Source: Hoplostethus atlanticus (Eukaryota; Chordata; Actinopteri; Trachichthyiformes; Trachichthyidae). From it: 64,000 bases of DNA. Where the stretch lies: assembly GCA_034670405.1 (NCBI GenBank), contig JAXDDX010000014.1, positions 2,289,001 through 2,353,000 on the forward strand. The letters are read 5' to 3'. Under the pieces are notes generated by a model. That model had not been told where the DNA came from and ran no database searches. It saw nothing but the letters and a program-made list of their open reading frames with translations. Below are positions 25,101-37,077 of the stretch, piece after piece. The first letter of the stretch is position 1. Every line of letters begins with the position of its first letter. The position numbers were made by a program, and so were the translations under genes.

Positions 25101-26760
25101 TGAAAACAAGGTATTACTCAAACTCGTTGTTATGTTCTGTCCGATGCTACAAATGACACACCTTTATTTTAACACAGCAGAGACGCCTTCACTCCTTTGT
25201 TCACCCAGTAGGAACGCAGCTGATCTGTAACGGCTCCCCAACAAGCAATATCATTTGGGATGCAATCCTCTGTGGCCCCTTCCCTGACGTGGTCTGGTGG
25301 CGAAGGTAAGCGCGTAGTCCGTGGTTACATCATTTTCTGGTCCCAAAGTCAGGATTTCTGGCGCCTTCGGAAGGTGGTGGTTGTTGTGTATGTCATCGGG
25401 CTAACGTTAGGGGTGGTGTTAAGGCCTTGCTCACTAGCTAGCTAGAGTGCTGTGGCAGCACCTGCTCCATCATTTTCTCATGACCTCTTTGGCTCTGGGC
25501 TGTTTTTGTTGATTTTGTTTTCTTTTTTGAGCTCCAATGTCATTGCTACGTACAGCTTCATGATGAGACATGATGAGACTACAATTTTCAACAGAAATAG
25601 CGGCAAAACAAATTCTCTTCGCTAGAGCATATCATAGTTACCATCTCTAAACATATTACCCTATGCAACCGTGACGGAATTACTACATTCTACGGATGCA
25701 ATAAGGATAAAAGCCAATCAACATTTTTTTACCTCCAATGAAATTCATGTGTGGTCATTCTCTTGGGGCCCCCTAGTGGCTGTGGCTCGGGGCTGCAGCC
25801 TATGTAGCCCATTGGGATAACGCAGACTTGTATGTTTGTCCATCAGCTAAAATCTAAAAATCTGGTGGAAGGGGAAAAATGAATACAATTCTCAACAAAT
25901 GTAATAGAACTACTAGTGGAGGAGGCTACCAAAAATGTTCCTCAGGGTTGAAATATCACAGTTTAAAAATATCTGTCATGTAAATATAGCCATGAAAATG
26001 AATGGGATGCAGTGGAGTGGATAAAAGTGGATAATGTTTTTAAAAGATTGGAAAATGTATGATGAACAAAAGCTGAACTGGCATTTAATAATAGATCTTA
26101 ATTTAAGGCTAGAGCACGACCACAAGAAATTAGAGCTACTTACACTACTGGAGGAGAAATGTGGATATATTGCACCATTTTTTTCTTTCAACTAAACATC
26201 ATACTCTGAGTGCCTTGGTCTTTCCTGTGTCTGGAAAAAGAGAAAGGTTATTATTTTGCGCTTGGTGTTATTTTGAGGGCATTTTAAATACAAAGGTGTT
26301 ATGAGAAATAGTGAGTTGCTTGTTAACATTATTTCTTCTTCTTTCTTCATTAGTTTTGCCATCCCAATGATTAATACGTTGATGAATGTTGTAATACTTT
26401 AAAGTAATAATCCACGACAAGTTATTTTAAATAAAAGGCCATTTTGCACAATACCACATGAGCACAATAATGATTCAACCTATGAATCTGCTTTTAAAAA
26501 CTAGAATAAACTTATTTATGGTGAGTTTTGTACAGTGGCATGTATATTGTATGTATGTATATCACTGCTGACCAGTGTAACTGTAAGCTATTAAAGAGAG
26601 ATAAAGCTCCAAGTGCTCCATGTGCTCCAAGGTTGAATAGCCTATATATGATCAAAATACTGCAGTAGTACTGCAGTACAAATGCTCAGACTGGTTATAT
26701 GACACTTTTAGTGTATAGCTCTTCAGATGATCAGTGTCAGTGATGCCCTGTTAAAAAAAA
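25101..26760. other. Noncoding; one hAT-like end
   Basis: No coding family recognised. At about 25768-25830 a C/G-rich block beginning GGGGCCCCCTAGTGGCTG resembles the terminal part of a fish hAT family, whose usual end CCGGCCCTG is absent. An IR-like GCTAGCTAGC occurs at about 25435. The remainder is AT-rich. Confidence 0.3.
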
Positions 26761-26769
26761 CTGGGTGTT

Positions 26770-26837
26770 TCAATCTGAAAAGGGCACCTAAAACAAAAAG
26801 GGCAGGGGCAATCCTGCACCCCCCGTGCACACCTATG
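26770..26837 (-). repeat. Possible hAT terminal sequence
   Basis: On the minus strand starting at 26837 the DNA reads CATAGGTGTGCACGGGG, then a GATTGCCCCTGCCC block. C/G-rich ends with CATAGGTG or similar are common in fish hAT elements. It has the right strand and distance to belong to the transposase fragment at 24773-25100. No 8-bp duplication partner was found. Confidence 0.35.
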
Positions 26838-27643
26838 ACTAGCAATAGCCAGCATGGCTGAACAGACAAAGAAGACACCAGTACCTACAGATACTCAAAC
26901 TGCTTCAACAGAAAATCAAAGGAAAAAGATGTCACAGTACTGGCCACACTGTTAAATTGCCAAGTGATCTGTTAAGTGTAGTGCAGAAACACCACAGCCA
27001 TAAACGCTTAGCACCAAAGGTCTTGTTTACAACCAGTACCTTATGTTAACATGTTTACTATTTTAACTTTGAATTTGTTGATCCTCAAGTAAAACCATAC
27101 CATATGGTTAACTGCCACTGTACATATGTACATAGATAGTAAATACTGTAGCTTCCAGTGGGGAGGTCGCTACCACTCTGCCAACAGGGATACTATTTGT
27201 TATTTTCGTCTGCCTTTGTGTTTTTGTTGAGTCATCTAGTGTCTGCCTGATATGTCCTTGCTGCCTTGTTACGCCACTGTCTGATGACCCAAATAAAATA
27301 GGAATGATCATACCTTGTCACATCCTTCCTAAAGTATAACAAAACTAGCTCACCAAAGAATAAGTTGTTTTTCTCATACTCTAGATGTCTCGTCACATCA
27401 TTTCTGTTCTCTGAAGCTGAAGGACAGTAGTAGCGTTAATGGTTGGAGCCAGCCTTTTTCCTCTCTAGTCTGTGTGTAATGCTTGCTGTCAGCTTTATCT
27501 AACATGGTTGCTTGTATCAAATGAGAAAGGACAACTTTTAGTTCATGGCTAACATGGATTAAGTAGTTAGCAGGTTATGCTGCACATCAGACACATGAGA
27601 GATCAGACCTGATGCCAAAGTCACCTTGATGTGTTTTCCCAAC

Positions 27644-27979
27644 GTGTTCTCATATGTCGTTCATATGATACCTTACAAAAAAGTTAAGCACCCTGAGTCG
27701 TACTATACCTACACATTGCCACCCGCATAAACTATCACCCTGCTAAAACAAATAAGCTTAAGGCTGTAGTTAGGCAACTAGCTTAGGGTTAAGGTTTGGG
27801 TTAAGTTTTTGTCGAAAATGAGTCAGGAATTGAACCCATTCACCACACTACTTCAATGTCAAACTACTCCATCTTTCAGTCGCGTTAGTTCCGCCTCCTG
27901 TTTCACTCGATTCATACAAAATTACGCTGCATTACGTTTCATAACTATAACTATAACTATGAATTTGATATGAGAACAC
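27644..27979. mobile_element. MITE-like element with 12-bp TIR
   Basis: GTGTTCTCATAT at 27644-27655 is exactly inverted at 27968-27979. The 336-bp interior has no open frame of interest. It contains GGGTTAAGGTTTGGGTTAAG, three ATAACT units near 27943-27960 and, on the minus strand, a B-box-like GGTTCAATTCC (27826-27836). No clear target duplication was seen at the ends. Could be a MITE or a composite of a SINE-like core inside a DNA element. Confidence 0.5.
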
Positions 27980-29772
27980 TCTGGTCTTCTATAATCATTT
28001 AAACCACTCGACTGAATCAGCTGAAAAGTGGATTTTGTGTTTTTTTTATTCTTGGGCTCAGCCATCTTGATACTTGGTTTGCAGAGAAAAAAAGAGAAAA
28101 AAAAACTTGGGTCAGGAATTTGCAGGACATTTTTCTGAATGCTTGCATGTGTTAGGGATGATGAGAAATTCCGTGAGAGATGGGATGTCTGTACCTGTAT
28201 ATAAAAGCTTTGGTGGTGCTTGGAAGTTTTTCTGCCTATCACTGGGACAGTAACACACACTGAGGAAGATTGTATGATTCATAGGGCATAACAAGGGGAG
28301 GGGGTGTGTCACAACAGGAGGGCATTGGACAGTGGGTCCTAGTGGGAACGGGGAGTGTGTATAGACCACAGGGGATAATGGCAAGTGGAATCACATACTC
28401 TGCTACACCTGGTTGTAATATTTAATAGAACAGGACTGTTCGTTGGTTCATTCGCTCATGTGTAAAACTTGAACTTGCTTAGGGGAATTACTTTAGGCCA
28501 TGCAGAGCTCTTAGGGCTCTAAGGGAAATGCAATGTGCAGACAGTACGGTGGAAGTCACACAAGCATGAGCATCTCGAGGTTGGTGCATTCACATTAACT
28601 TGATTTTCTCACTGTTGTGGCTAAATCAACTCATTAAGTAAATATTAAGTTCCATGCACTAGAAAGCACTAGCACACGTGTTAGAATTATTTGTCAATCC
28701 CACAATGCAGGTTTGATTACACCTGTTGCATACCTGAAAATGTGCTCATCTTCGAGACATCTTTTTTTTCCCACGCTTCATAAATTGTGTGATTTTCTCA
28801 TACACTCTGATTAGTTGTAAAATATAATGTGCTTTCATATGAGTGGAATGACAGTGTTTTGTCCACAATGTACAGGTTTGTTTCACTCGGTTGCTTTGGA
28901 AATGAAAGGGCAAAGCAGTGCCAACGTACTGGCAAAAAAAGTCTCTGCTCTTCTCTGCGAGGAAACGGGAAGAGAAAAGATTTTTTTTTCGCACTGAGTG
29001 ACTCAATTTCACGCTCCATTGGCATATCTGGGGTGACGCGCCATGAAATCAGTCCAATTCTGGGATTTCAGAGGAACAGTATTTTGAAACCTCCTGAGAT
29101 ATGTGGCCATATTACTTTCTCCACCTCTAGACAGATTACACTATTATGTGGCAGTTACAAAGGTGCAACGGCGGTGATGGTTAGTTCTTTTCGTTGGTAA
29201 ACTGTTTCTAACAGCAGTCAGAACAGAAAGTGTTGAAGGAATGAATCATCCATATATTTAATTTCAACTCATTTATTTTTACTTTAAATGATTTTATGGT
29301 GAAAGCTGATGGTAGACGAAAAAAAAAAATGTAACCAACTTACTAACTAACTTAATTATTAACTTAGCTAACATTCCTAAAAATGTAAAGGTACTTAGTA
29401 ACAAGTCAAGACATAAAATGAAGTACCATCAAATCGTAGGCATTATATTAGTACATTATCATGACTGCTAAGTAAATGAAAGAACTAAAATGTTAACAAT
29501 TCATTCATGACACTGTAGCTTTTGATTACTAACTACATATACATTATACATTAATATTAGCTGGTTATGGTCGAGTACATTTAATAAGAAACTACTAATC
29601 ATAAATGAGTAGTATTAATGACCATTTTAACTAAGAGTGTCAATGGCCAGGAAATGGACAGGCTGCCCAGAAGAGCCTGATGTGTACAGGTAGTCAGCAT
29701 TGCTTGCACACAGAAACACATACCTTAATGTAAGCTGAGACAAAACAATACTGAAAGGTGTGATGTTTGAGG

Positions 29773-29777
<5 letters not shown>

Positions 29778-29810
<33 letters not shown>
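29778..29810. repeat. (GT)n microsatellite
   Basis: About 16 uninterrupted GT units. Confidence 0.92.
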
Positions 29811-29811
<1 letters not shown>

Positions 29812-30395
29812 ATGTGGATTTGCTGGAGCGCAGGCGGTCATTAAATAATCATCTTGTGTCTGACTTTGTTTAAATCAGATATGGAGAGCTTTTTGTCCTT
29901 TGTGACATTTTGATCTCTGCTTTGTCATTAAGTGAGGGGATGTGATGAAATTTACATAGGGCTAATTCTTCAGCCTGCTGACAACATATTTTTGCAGTGA
30001 CAACCATCTTTAATATTTAGAAGAGTACTTTCTTCGATGCCCTTCAACTGTGCCTGCAGTATTAATGTATCCTTAATGGGAGAGGCTCTATAAATGAGCC
30101 TCAAATGGAGCTAGACATTTTAATGCTTGCTAGAATGGCTGTTATTTCCACACTTAGCCATAATAGACTTCATTGCATATTTAATAAAGTGTAGGCCAGT
30201 ATTAATTGTTTAGCAGCCAAGGACTTCATTAGGTGGGTTTTATTTTCTACACTGAAGGTCTGTATGGACCTTACCAGTCTGCAGCACTCCCTTTGTCTCC
30301 TCTCATCTATTCTAGTTATATACACCACAACACTTATTAGATTCATTCATTTTTACAGCTTCCTTTACTTAGGCTTTACTGGCAATGCCTGTGTG

Positions 30396-30396
<1 letters not shown>

Positions 30397-30449
<53 letters not shown>
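30397..30449. repeat. (GT)n microsatellite, long
   Basis: About 26 uninterrupted GT units, among the longest tracts in the window. The open frame over it reads alternating Val-Cys. Confidence 0.94.
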
Positions 30450-30450
<1 letters not shown>

Positions 30451-31597
30451 AGGAGGAGGTTTTACACAAGGCAGCATTCATGCTCTTAAATATGATCTTA
30501 AATAGATTTAAGGAGCATTAAACCAGCCCTTGGTTATTAACCATATTAGATACGCCTATTACATCATTGCCGTCTTATTAATGCCAACTGTGGAATACTA
30601 TAATGTGAAGAGCAAACACAGCACAGATACAGGCTATTTATTTCTTGAAGAAGGATGCTTAATCTGCCCAATGTTTAAACACTGGGCGTTTAGCTGTCAG
30701 GCTGATCTTTTAGCGAACCCCGGCCTTTTACCATCAGGCACAAGGTCTGATTCATCTTGTCAGTCACCTCTCTCTACAGTCTACTAATAAACAAAATACA
30801 GTTAATTAAAAAAATCAAGTCTTGCCATATTAGTTTACATCTGTCTCAGCATAAAGATGATAGGGTTGCCTAATGATCAAAGATGGGTCACTAGTTTTCT
30901 CTCTTGATTCCCAGAACACTTGAGAAAAGCACTTAGGAGCGAGAAAATCGCCCCACTATCAAAATTGTTGGGAAACAGATTCAAACAAATATGGATGTGC
31001 ACATGAAGTATTAGCCACCGTCAGTTTACTTCCAACTTCTGGAAAATATTAGCCACTTATCTTGATCACCGGTGTGCTTAAACATGATGTGGTAAGTTGT
31101 GGACAACAGTCAGCATGTTTGGTAACTTGTACTTTCATTTATTGAAGCTGGGGAGATTAATTCCAGTCAGCTGACATTTCACCACACCGTTTCATATTTC
31201 TTGTCTTATGCTGTTTTCTCAAGAGCCTGCACAATTAACAAACTATTCAACAATAGGGCTGCAGTAAACACCAATTTGATCTAGTCTGAAATCTAATTGA
31301 ATTGTTTCTGTTCCATTCCTATAGAAACTCACACAACATGAAGGTTTGATTCAAATCACTCTAATCTCACTGGTGTTATCGTACACTAACAGCTAATATC
31401 ACTTGTGTGATCATAAATGTGAAAGGATAACAACTAAATGGGTTTTTAATCTGACCAATGACTAATTTAATGACATAATTAAACTATTTATTTCCTTTAA
31501 GCCTTCTGTGGGTCTATTCTTCCCAGCAAATCAACAACAGGAAGTCTAGACAAGTCATCCAACACTTTTGATTAAATGAGAGGAATAACTTGTCCTG

Positions 31598-31626
31598 ATT
31601 GGTACTCTGCTTGGCCCTATAAAAGG
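31598..31626 (+). promoter_or_regulatory. TATA-box-like and inverted CCAAT
   Basis: ATTGG at 31598-31602 and a textbook TATAAAAGG at 31618-31626 occur in DNA without other repeats. The spacing is shorter than in typical promoters and no downstream reading frame is recognised, so this may be a chance match. Confidence 0.2.
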
Positions 31627-32654
31627 CCCTTCGCCTCTAAAGGTGAAACTCACATAAGAGGCGGTGCCATCAATTTTAGGACTCATTAGGTCTCAACTGG
31701 AAAGAGTTACAATTACAGTTGCTGCCCTTTGAACTCGCTTCAAAGACATCAGGGTGCTTAGCGCTGTGGTTTTGTCAGCTCCAGACTCCTAAGGACAGGC
31801 TGATCTTGGTCCCCTTCAGCCATTTATTTTCCTAAATGGACTTGCGCTAATTGGAGGTCATTATCGTGCTGGTATGACGCATTAGAACAACGTGGTTACA
31901 TTCAAAGACCCGCAGAGGCATTAGGAAAAGAAGAGGAATAGAGATGCCTTATCAATAGTTTGTAATTATACCAGAATATAGACACTTTCCTGATCTCATC
32001 CATAGCACTGTAGGTGAAGCAATGTTGATTGAGAGCTTAAATATGGAATATCGGTAATGCCTAAATTTGAGTGCTGCAGATGTCATTTTATAAAAGACAT
32101 TACAGTTGTACCTTTCAAAAATAAAGGTCTCCATGATAACCTCTGTAGCAGGATAAGGGGTTTTAGTGCACGGCTAAAGTCAAAATATGTCTTCCTGTGG
32201 GTGCACTAAATCCAAAGTTGATAAACCCTCGTGTTAGCACCCTTGTGATTCAGCACATAGTCTAATGCACTAAGTTCGTAAGTGAAGGACAAAACCAACC
32301 TCATGCTTTTTCATCAGCGGACCCCCTGGACAAGGCTCAGACACACATTTCAATACCTCAGAGAGCACTTACCCAACAGATAGGCAGACTGTAGCTGTAA
32401 TGTACATCCCAGTACAGCCATTATTGGAAAGAGGTTGTGAGGATGTGGTATTGAGGAGACAGTTAAAACTGTTTAATGAGAACTTGGATACTTGCTTAAA
32501 ATATTTACGATAAAGGATAAACTGAGAGTGTCTATCGATAGACAAGCCTCAGCAGAGGCTAAATGGAACACCTAAATTTGGATTAAAGGGCAGACATGTC
32601 AGGGACTGCGGATGTGTGCATGTGTGTTTATGTCTGTGTGTGTGTCCATCTACG

Positions 32655-32714
32655 CGCGTGTGTGTGTGTGTGTGTGTGTCTGTGTGCAATTGTTTGTGTG
32701 TGTGTGTGTGTGTC
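32655..32714. repeat. (GT)n microsatellite, interrupted
   Basis: Two GT runs separated by CTGTGTGCAATTGTTT; purine-pyrimidine alternation continues over most of 32610-32715. Confidence 0.88.
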
Positions 32715-34860
32715 CATGCAGGTGTAGCACTTCTCTAGAGCTTTGTAGTAAGGTAGCTCTTAAATAAGCCCTGTCTGAACCCTCCAACGTGTTGTCTATC
32801 TCAGCAACCTTTCCCTGACAGCAGAGAATGCCAGCTATAAATACTGCTGGCCAGGAACATGACAATATATCCTGGATCAAATATACAAATATGTTTTATA
32901 GAAGTCAGCAGCCAGCCATCCATAACTGAAGTTGAGTGAGCAACCTTTACACGAAGGTTGTTTCAAGGAAGCTTGTTAAGTTTAGAAAATGCTTGCCAAA
33001 CCATTTGTCTCCCATTTCCTTCCTTTCCTTTTCTGTCCATTTTGCAGCACACACATTTTACATCTATGCAAGTAAAAGATATGTTGTGAACCTTCAGATG
33101 GTATGGTGCTTACATTCAAAAACTGTTTATCTGTCCATTTTGATTTGTTAAATTGCACCAGGAGAAGTTATAGCCCCTGCCTATCCAGGTGTACGAAGTT
33201 CAGGCTCATGAAGGGAAGTGCATGAAAAGTGAGCCTGCATACTGTACCACAATTTGCACTTTATCTGACTTACTTAAAATCAAGATAGTCCAAAAGGGGC
33301 TGGGAGCATAACAATATCACATTCCTAGGGAAGACAAATTTTCAAAAGAATAAGAATGCCATCATTTTTAGATGAATCCTCATATTAGGTGGGCCTTCTT
33401 GACGATCGATTTACCTTTTTTTTTCATTATTTCATGACTTTCTCGTTGGAGAAGCCCAATTGATTGGAGAGAATTGTACAATAGAAGTAATATAAATACT
33501 TAAAAGGTTTCCACTTTAAGTCAAACTCTAAGGCTATTCTTTACCTGGCTGCTACATGTTATGATGTCCTAAGGCTTATCATACTTTGAATATACTGCCA
33601 GTATGACCAAGTTCATATTCCAAAAGTCTATTGGATGCATGAGCAATGGAAAATCCTCCTGATTTCACAGCTGGCCTAGAATTCATTTTCACTTCCTATC
33701 CAAGCAAATATTCTTTCCCACTCCCATCTATACATTTGGAAACCTTTTTCATTTTTGATATCTATTGGAGGATGAGAACACTGACTTAACAGGTCTGTAT
33801 CACTGACCTACCAGCAGCAGAGACCACTGAGGATAGATCACTCATATAGAAATATACTCTCAGTGGCACAAATCCAGTATAGCCTACTGAGTGCATGCTG
33901 TGCACCAAGACAAAGCCAGATAGTGTTTACCTGCTGTTAGTCTGCATTCACATCTATATTTCTCATTGCATCCATTAGTTTGTTTTTAAATACAGCACAG
34001 GAATCTTTGTAATCTACCCACAGCCATTGCTGGACCTGTGGTGTCAGTTGGATATAACAAGGTGTGGCACTTGCAATACCGATTTAATATCATTTGTACA
34101 GTGAGTTTTTCCTACAGTCTCAGAGTTAAATAATGTTTAGAGGAGGCGTAATAAACTAGGTAAAGATGCAAAAACGGGGCCAATTATCGTATTTGGTGGT
34201 GATTGAAGACTTACAGACAGCAAGTCTCCCTCACACCCTCACAGCAAGAAAAGTGGTATTTTTGTGCTAGTGTTGGCTTGATGCTAGCAGTGTGAGGAAT
34301 GTTAACAATTCATGCCATGTATAGGGTAGCTGAAGGATAAGTGTAGAAACATTTTCCCACAGACTGACAAATTCCTTATATAGAAAAATAACAGATTTAA
34401 AGTTAAAATGTCAAGCGTTCCCTTTTAGGCCCCACGTGTATGGCCTGAATTGATGTTAGTGATTCTGACAGATGTTCATTGTTCAAGTCACAAATGTAAT
34501 TTCCATCGTCTGTTTAGCATTTGGGAGAGAGACGTGACACAATTCTCAATGGTGTATCTTCCTGTCTCTCCTTGTTTATTTCCTTGATTTTGATGAAACC
34601 CTGTGACATTTTCACTTCAACAATTTCACAATAGAAAGCTTCTCCCTTATCGCTGCTTACTCTTGATAAGAATTACATTTGTTGTTAATTTAGAGTCTAT
34701 TGTCTCTTAATCACTAAAAGGGCAGAGGCAACTGATTAATGATGATTCCTCTAAGCTCTGGATTCTGTTTGCATTCCCTTTTAACCAATCACCGCGTCCC
34801 AGTGCCTGTGAAACACACCCACTGTAGGCCACTAGCCCAAATGAAGGCAATTGCACATCA

Positions 34861-35404
34861 AGGGCTTGGAACCAAAAGGGCGTAGCTGGCATTTTGGGCG
34901 AAAAGCTCTTGAGGAGATCTATTGAGTAGTGTAAGTAAAAACCTGAGATATGGAATAATTTTGAATAAAAATGCAAAACCTTTTAACTGAAAAATGTTGT
35001 TATTGATTTGAGCCAAAGGGGCGTAAGTCCATTCATGGATCCATGGAGTTCTGGAAAACAGTGATCACCTCATGGTACCTATGCCATAGTTATTGATATA
35101 TTACATGATATATAATTTAGTATTTATGAAACTCAATAAAATTTGACAATTTTGTCACTATAATAACAACTTAGTGTACTTTTTTCACTTCCTTAATGAA
35201 TCAGGAGGTATTGGGATCAGGAGTTTTGTTTTGGGTTTTATGTAATATTGTTCAATGAGCATCTCTTCATTTGTGTATGTATGTGCTGACATTATCAGTA
35301 TCAAAAGTTATTTACAACAATTGATTAAAGTTAGGTCCATTTTTTGTTTTGGCTCTCCTGTAAAGCTGCCAAAACCTACTTACGCCCCTCTGGCTCCAAG
35401 CCCT
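34861..35404. mobile_element. Inverted-repeat (MITE-like) element
   Basis: The left end AGGGCTTGGAACCAAAAGGG (34861-34880) continues with CGTAGCTGGCATTTTGG. It is matched in inverse orientation by the right end, which on the minus strand reads AGGGCTTGGAGCCAGAGGGG, then CGTAAGTAGGTTTTGG (from 35404). About three quarters of the first 40 bases agree. A third, internal copy of the motif (GAGCCAAAGGGGCGTAAG) is at 35010-35027. The interior is AT-rich without coding potential. No target duplication could be identified, so the superfamily is unknown. Confidence 0.55.
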
Positions 35405-36325
35405 CTACGTGATCTAGTACTACTCCTCATCAAGCACAGATCCATGTTATAGGCTGCTGTCCCAAGGAGGACATACTTTAGCTGATCTGGGACTTTGTGA
35501 GCATGAAGACTTGGAAAAGGGGGTAAATATGTGGCTAATTTAATGGTGTTCAGCTAATTTATAGTACTAATTTCTATTCTGACCAGAAGTTCAGTCTGGG
35601 CTGGATAAACAGACTGATCTCACTGACAATGTTAGAGCAGAGCTAATAAGCTCAGTGAATGAAGAGGATGTCTTTTAAAGACTGTGTAGGGACTGTAGGG
35701 CACGATTCAAACTTTGCTGTTCACGCACACAAAATATCTGCACATACACTTGCACATACTGCATACTACTGAATACTCACACATAAATGTGCACATGTAT
35801 ATGTAAACTTTATCACTTTATCATCGTGTGTGTGTGTGTGTGTGTGTTTATCCAGCAGGCATTTTACTATAAATGGCATGCAGAAAAAGAAGAGGGCGAG
35901 GTGACCTGTGGGACCATTGTGGGGAAGAGAGATTGCATCATTGTGGCTGGCTTGACACCAGTACAATTTCATTGTCTGTCCTGAACTCTAGGATTATTTT
36001 CTACTACAGCATGTGGAAAAATCGCTAAGTGATTGCGGGGTTTGGATGTGGTGGCAATCAAATTGATCACTGCAGGAAAACCAAGGCGGTTATGTAAGAT
36101 GCTCACAGCCTGGGCCGTACCACTCTGGTCAAAATCTTCAAAATAAAATCCTTATTGATGAACCTGTTTTGCAAAATATTTTCAGTACTAGAGTGCATCA
36201 ATGAAAATAAAGAATATATTTAATGGGCAATCTGTAGTAAATTAACACAATTGAATTTTCTTTTCACAGCATATGTATATTCATATATAAAAATATGAGC
36301 ATAATGAGAAAGGTGAAGATACAAT
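35405..36325. other. Noncoding, no recognised gene
   Basis: AT-rich; includes a (GT)n tract at 35826-35847 (11 units). Nothing else recognised. Confidence 0.5.
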
Positions 36326-36349
36326 TATTAAAAAAAAAAAATACTGCCG

Positions 36350-36399
36350 ATCGCTCCCTGCCTCACTTGACTGGCTAAGTGAGTTAAGCAGGGGGCGAT
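36350..36399. repeat. Imperfect hairpin after poly-A
   Basis: ATCGCTCCCTGCCTCACTT (36350-36368) and AAGTGAGTTAAGCAGGGGGC followed by GAT (36377-36399) are complementary except for a small bulge and one mismatch, with an 8-base loop. An A-rich run (36326-36341) precedes it. Could be a small structured RNA or the remains of a palindromic repeat; there is no family match. Confidence 0.4.
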
Positions 36400-36778
36400 G
36401 CAACAGGGGCTAAAATAAATCTGCATTTACATTTTATTCTCATATAAAATGTCATAATCAATACATGAGTTGGTTGACTGAAATATATATATTCTCCCTG
36501 TGTTCACGTGGGTTTCCTCTAGGCGCTCTGGTCTCCCACCACATTTCTAGACATGCAAGTCAGGTGGTGTGGAGACTTGATAGACCATACGTATGAATGT
36601 GAGCATGCGAGAATTACATATAAGTTAGATAATGCTCTCTTCCAATATCCGACTAGTCGCCTTTCCCCAGCTCACTCAAGCCTGTTCTCTCAAGCTGCAC
36701 TGAGACAAATGGCTCCTGTAAATGATCCAAGTACAGGCTACAGTGAGTCACAGACCCACTGTCAATGATGACCATGTA

Positions 36779-37077
36779 TGTGTTTTAACTTCTTCCTCAC
36801 TGCTGGAAACTCATGCCAGGCCATTTTCCCCACTCTGTGTCCCCAACCAGTCCATCTTCCATTCCTCGATTGTTTTTGTTGATGCAGGGGTTTGTGTGGG
36901 GTCAGTATTTTCCTCTACTGCTGGCTGTGTGGCACTAACATTTTCTACTGCTTCAGGCGGCGTGCTCAGTTGTTTTTTGATCAAAAACCACTCTATTGTT
37001 TTCACCCAGAATGCACTGTTGCGGTCTTCCACAAATCACCTATGGTGGCCCACAGGGGACAGTGGTTCATTCACACA
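36779..37077 (-). other. Unidentified repeated protein-like segment, copy 1
   Basis: Nearly identical to 38957-39232 over a core of about 190 bp. On the minus strand the core encodes KTIEWFLIKKQLSTPPEAVE, NVSATQPAVEENTDPTQTP and ASTKTIEEWKMDWLGTQSGE. Against copy 2 this copy has about 24 extra bases near 37006-37032, which puts its upstream stretch (NHCPLWATIGDLWK) out of frame. It also has a different 20-base patch near 36806-36826, between two shared blocks. Differences in the core are few substitutions. The composition (acidic, Pro/Thr-rich linker with Trp-containing ends) suggests part of a gag-like or transposon-encoded protein. The family was not recognised. Confidence 0.6.

Larger units (their letters stand above)
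27980..34860. other. Noncoding; CNE-like blocks and microsatellites
   Basis: No gene recognised. 29980-30240 and 31490-31900 are free of repeats and rich in ATTAA/TAAT cores, typical in look of conserved enhancers; this is not testable here. Positions 31598-31626 hold ATTGG and TATAAAAGG (listed separately). 29310-29640 is very AT-rich. No transposon coding remains were seen. Confidence 0.4.

Noticed and set aside
28829..29200. 123-codon open frame
   Set aside because: Overlaps open frames in other phases, has Phe/Lys runs from poly-T/poly-A and no motif.
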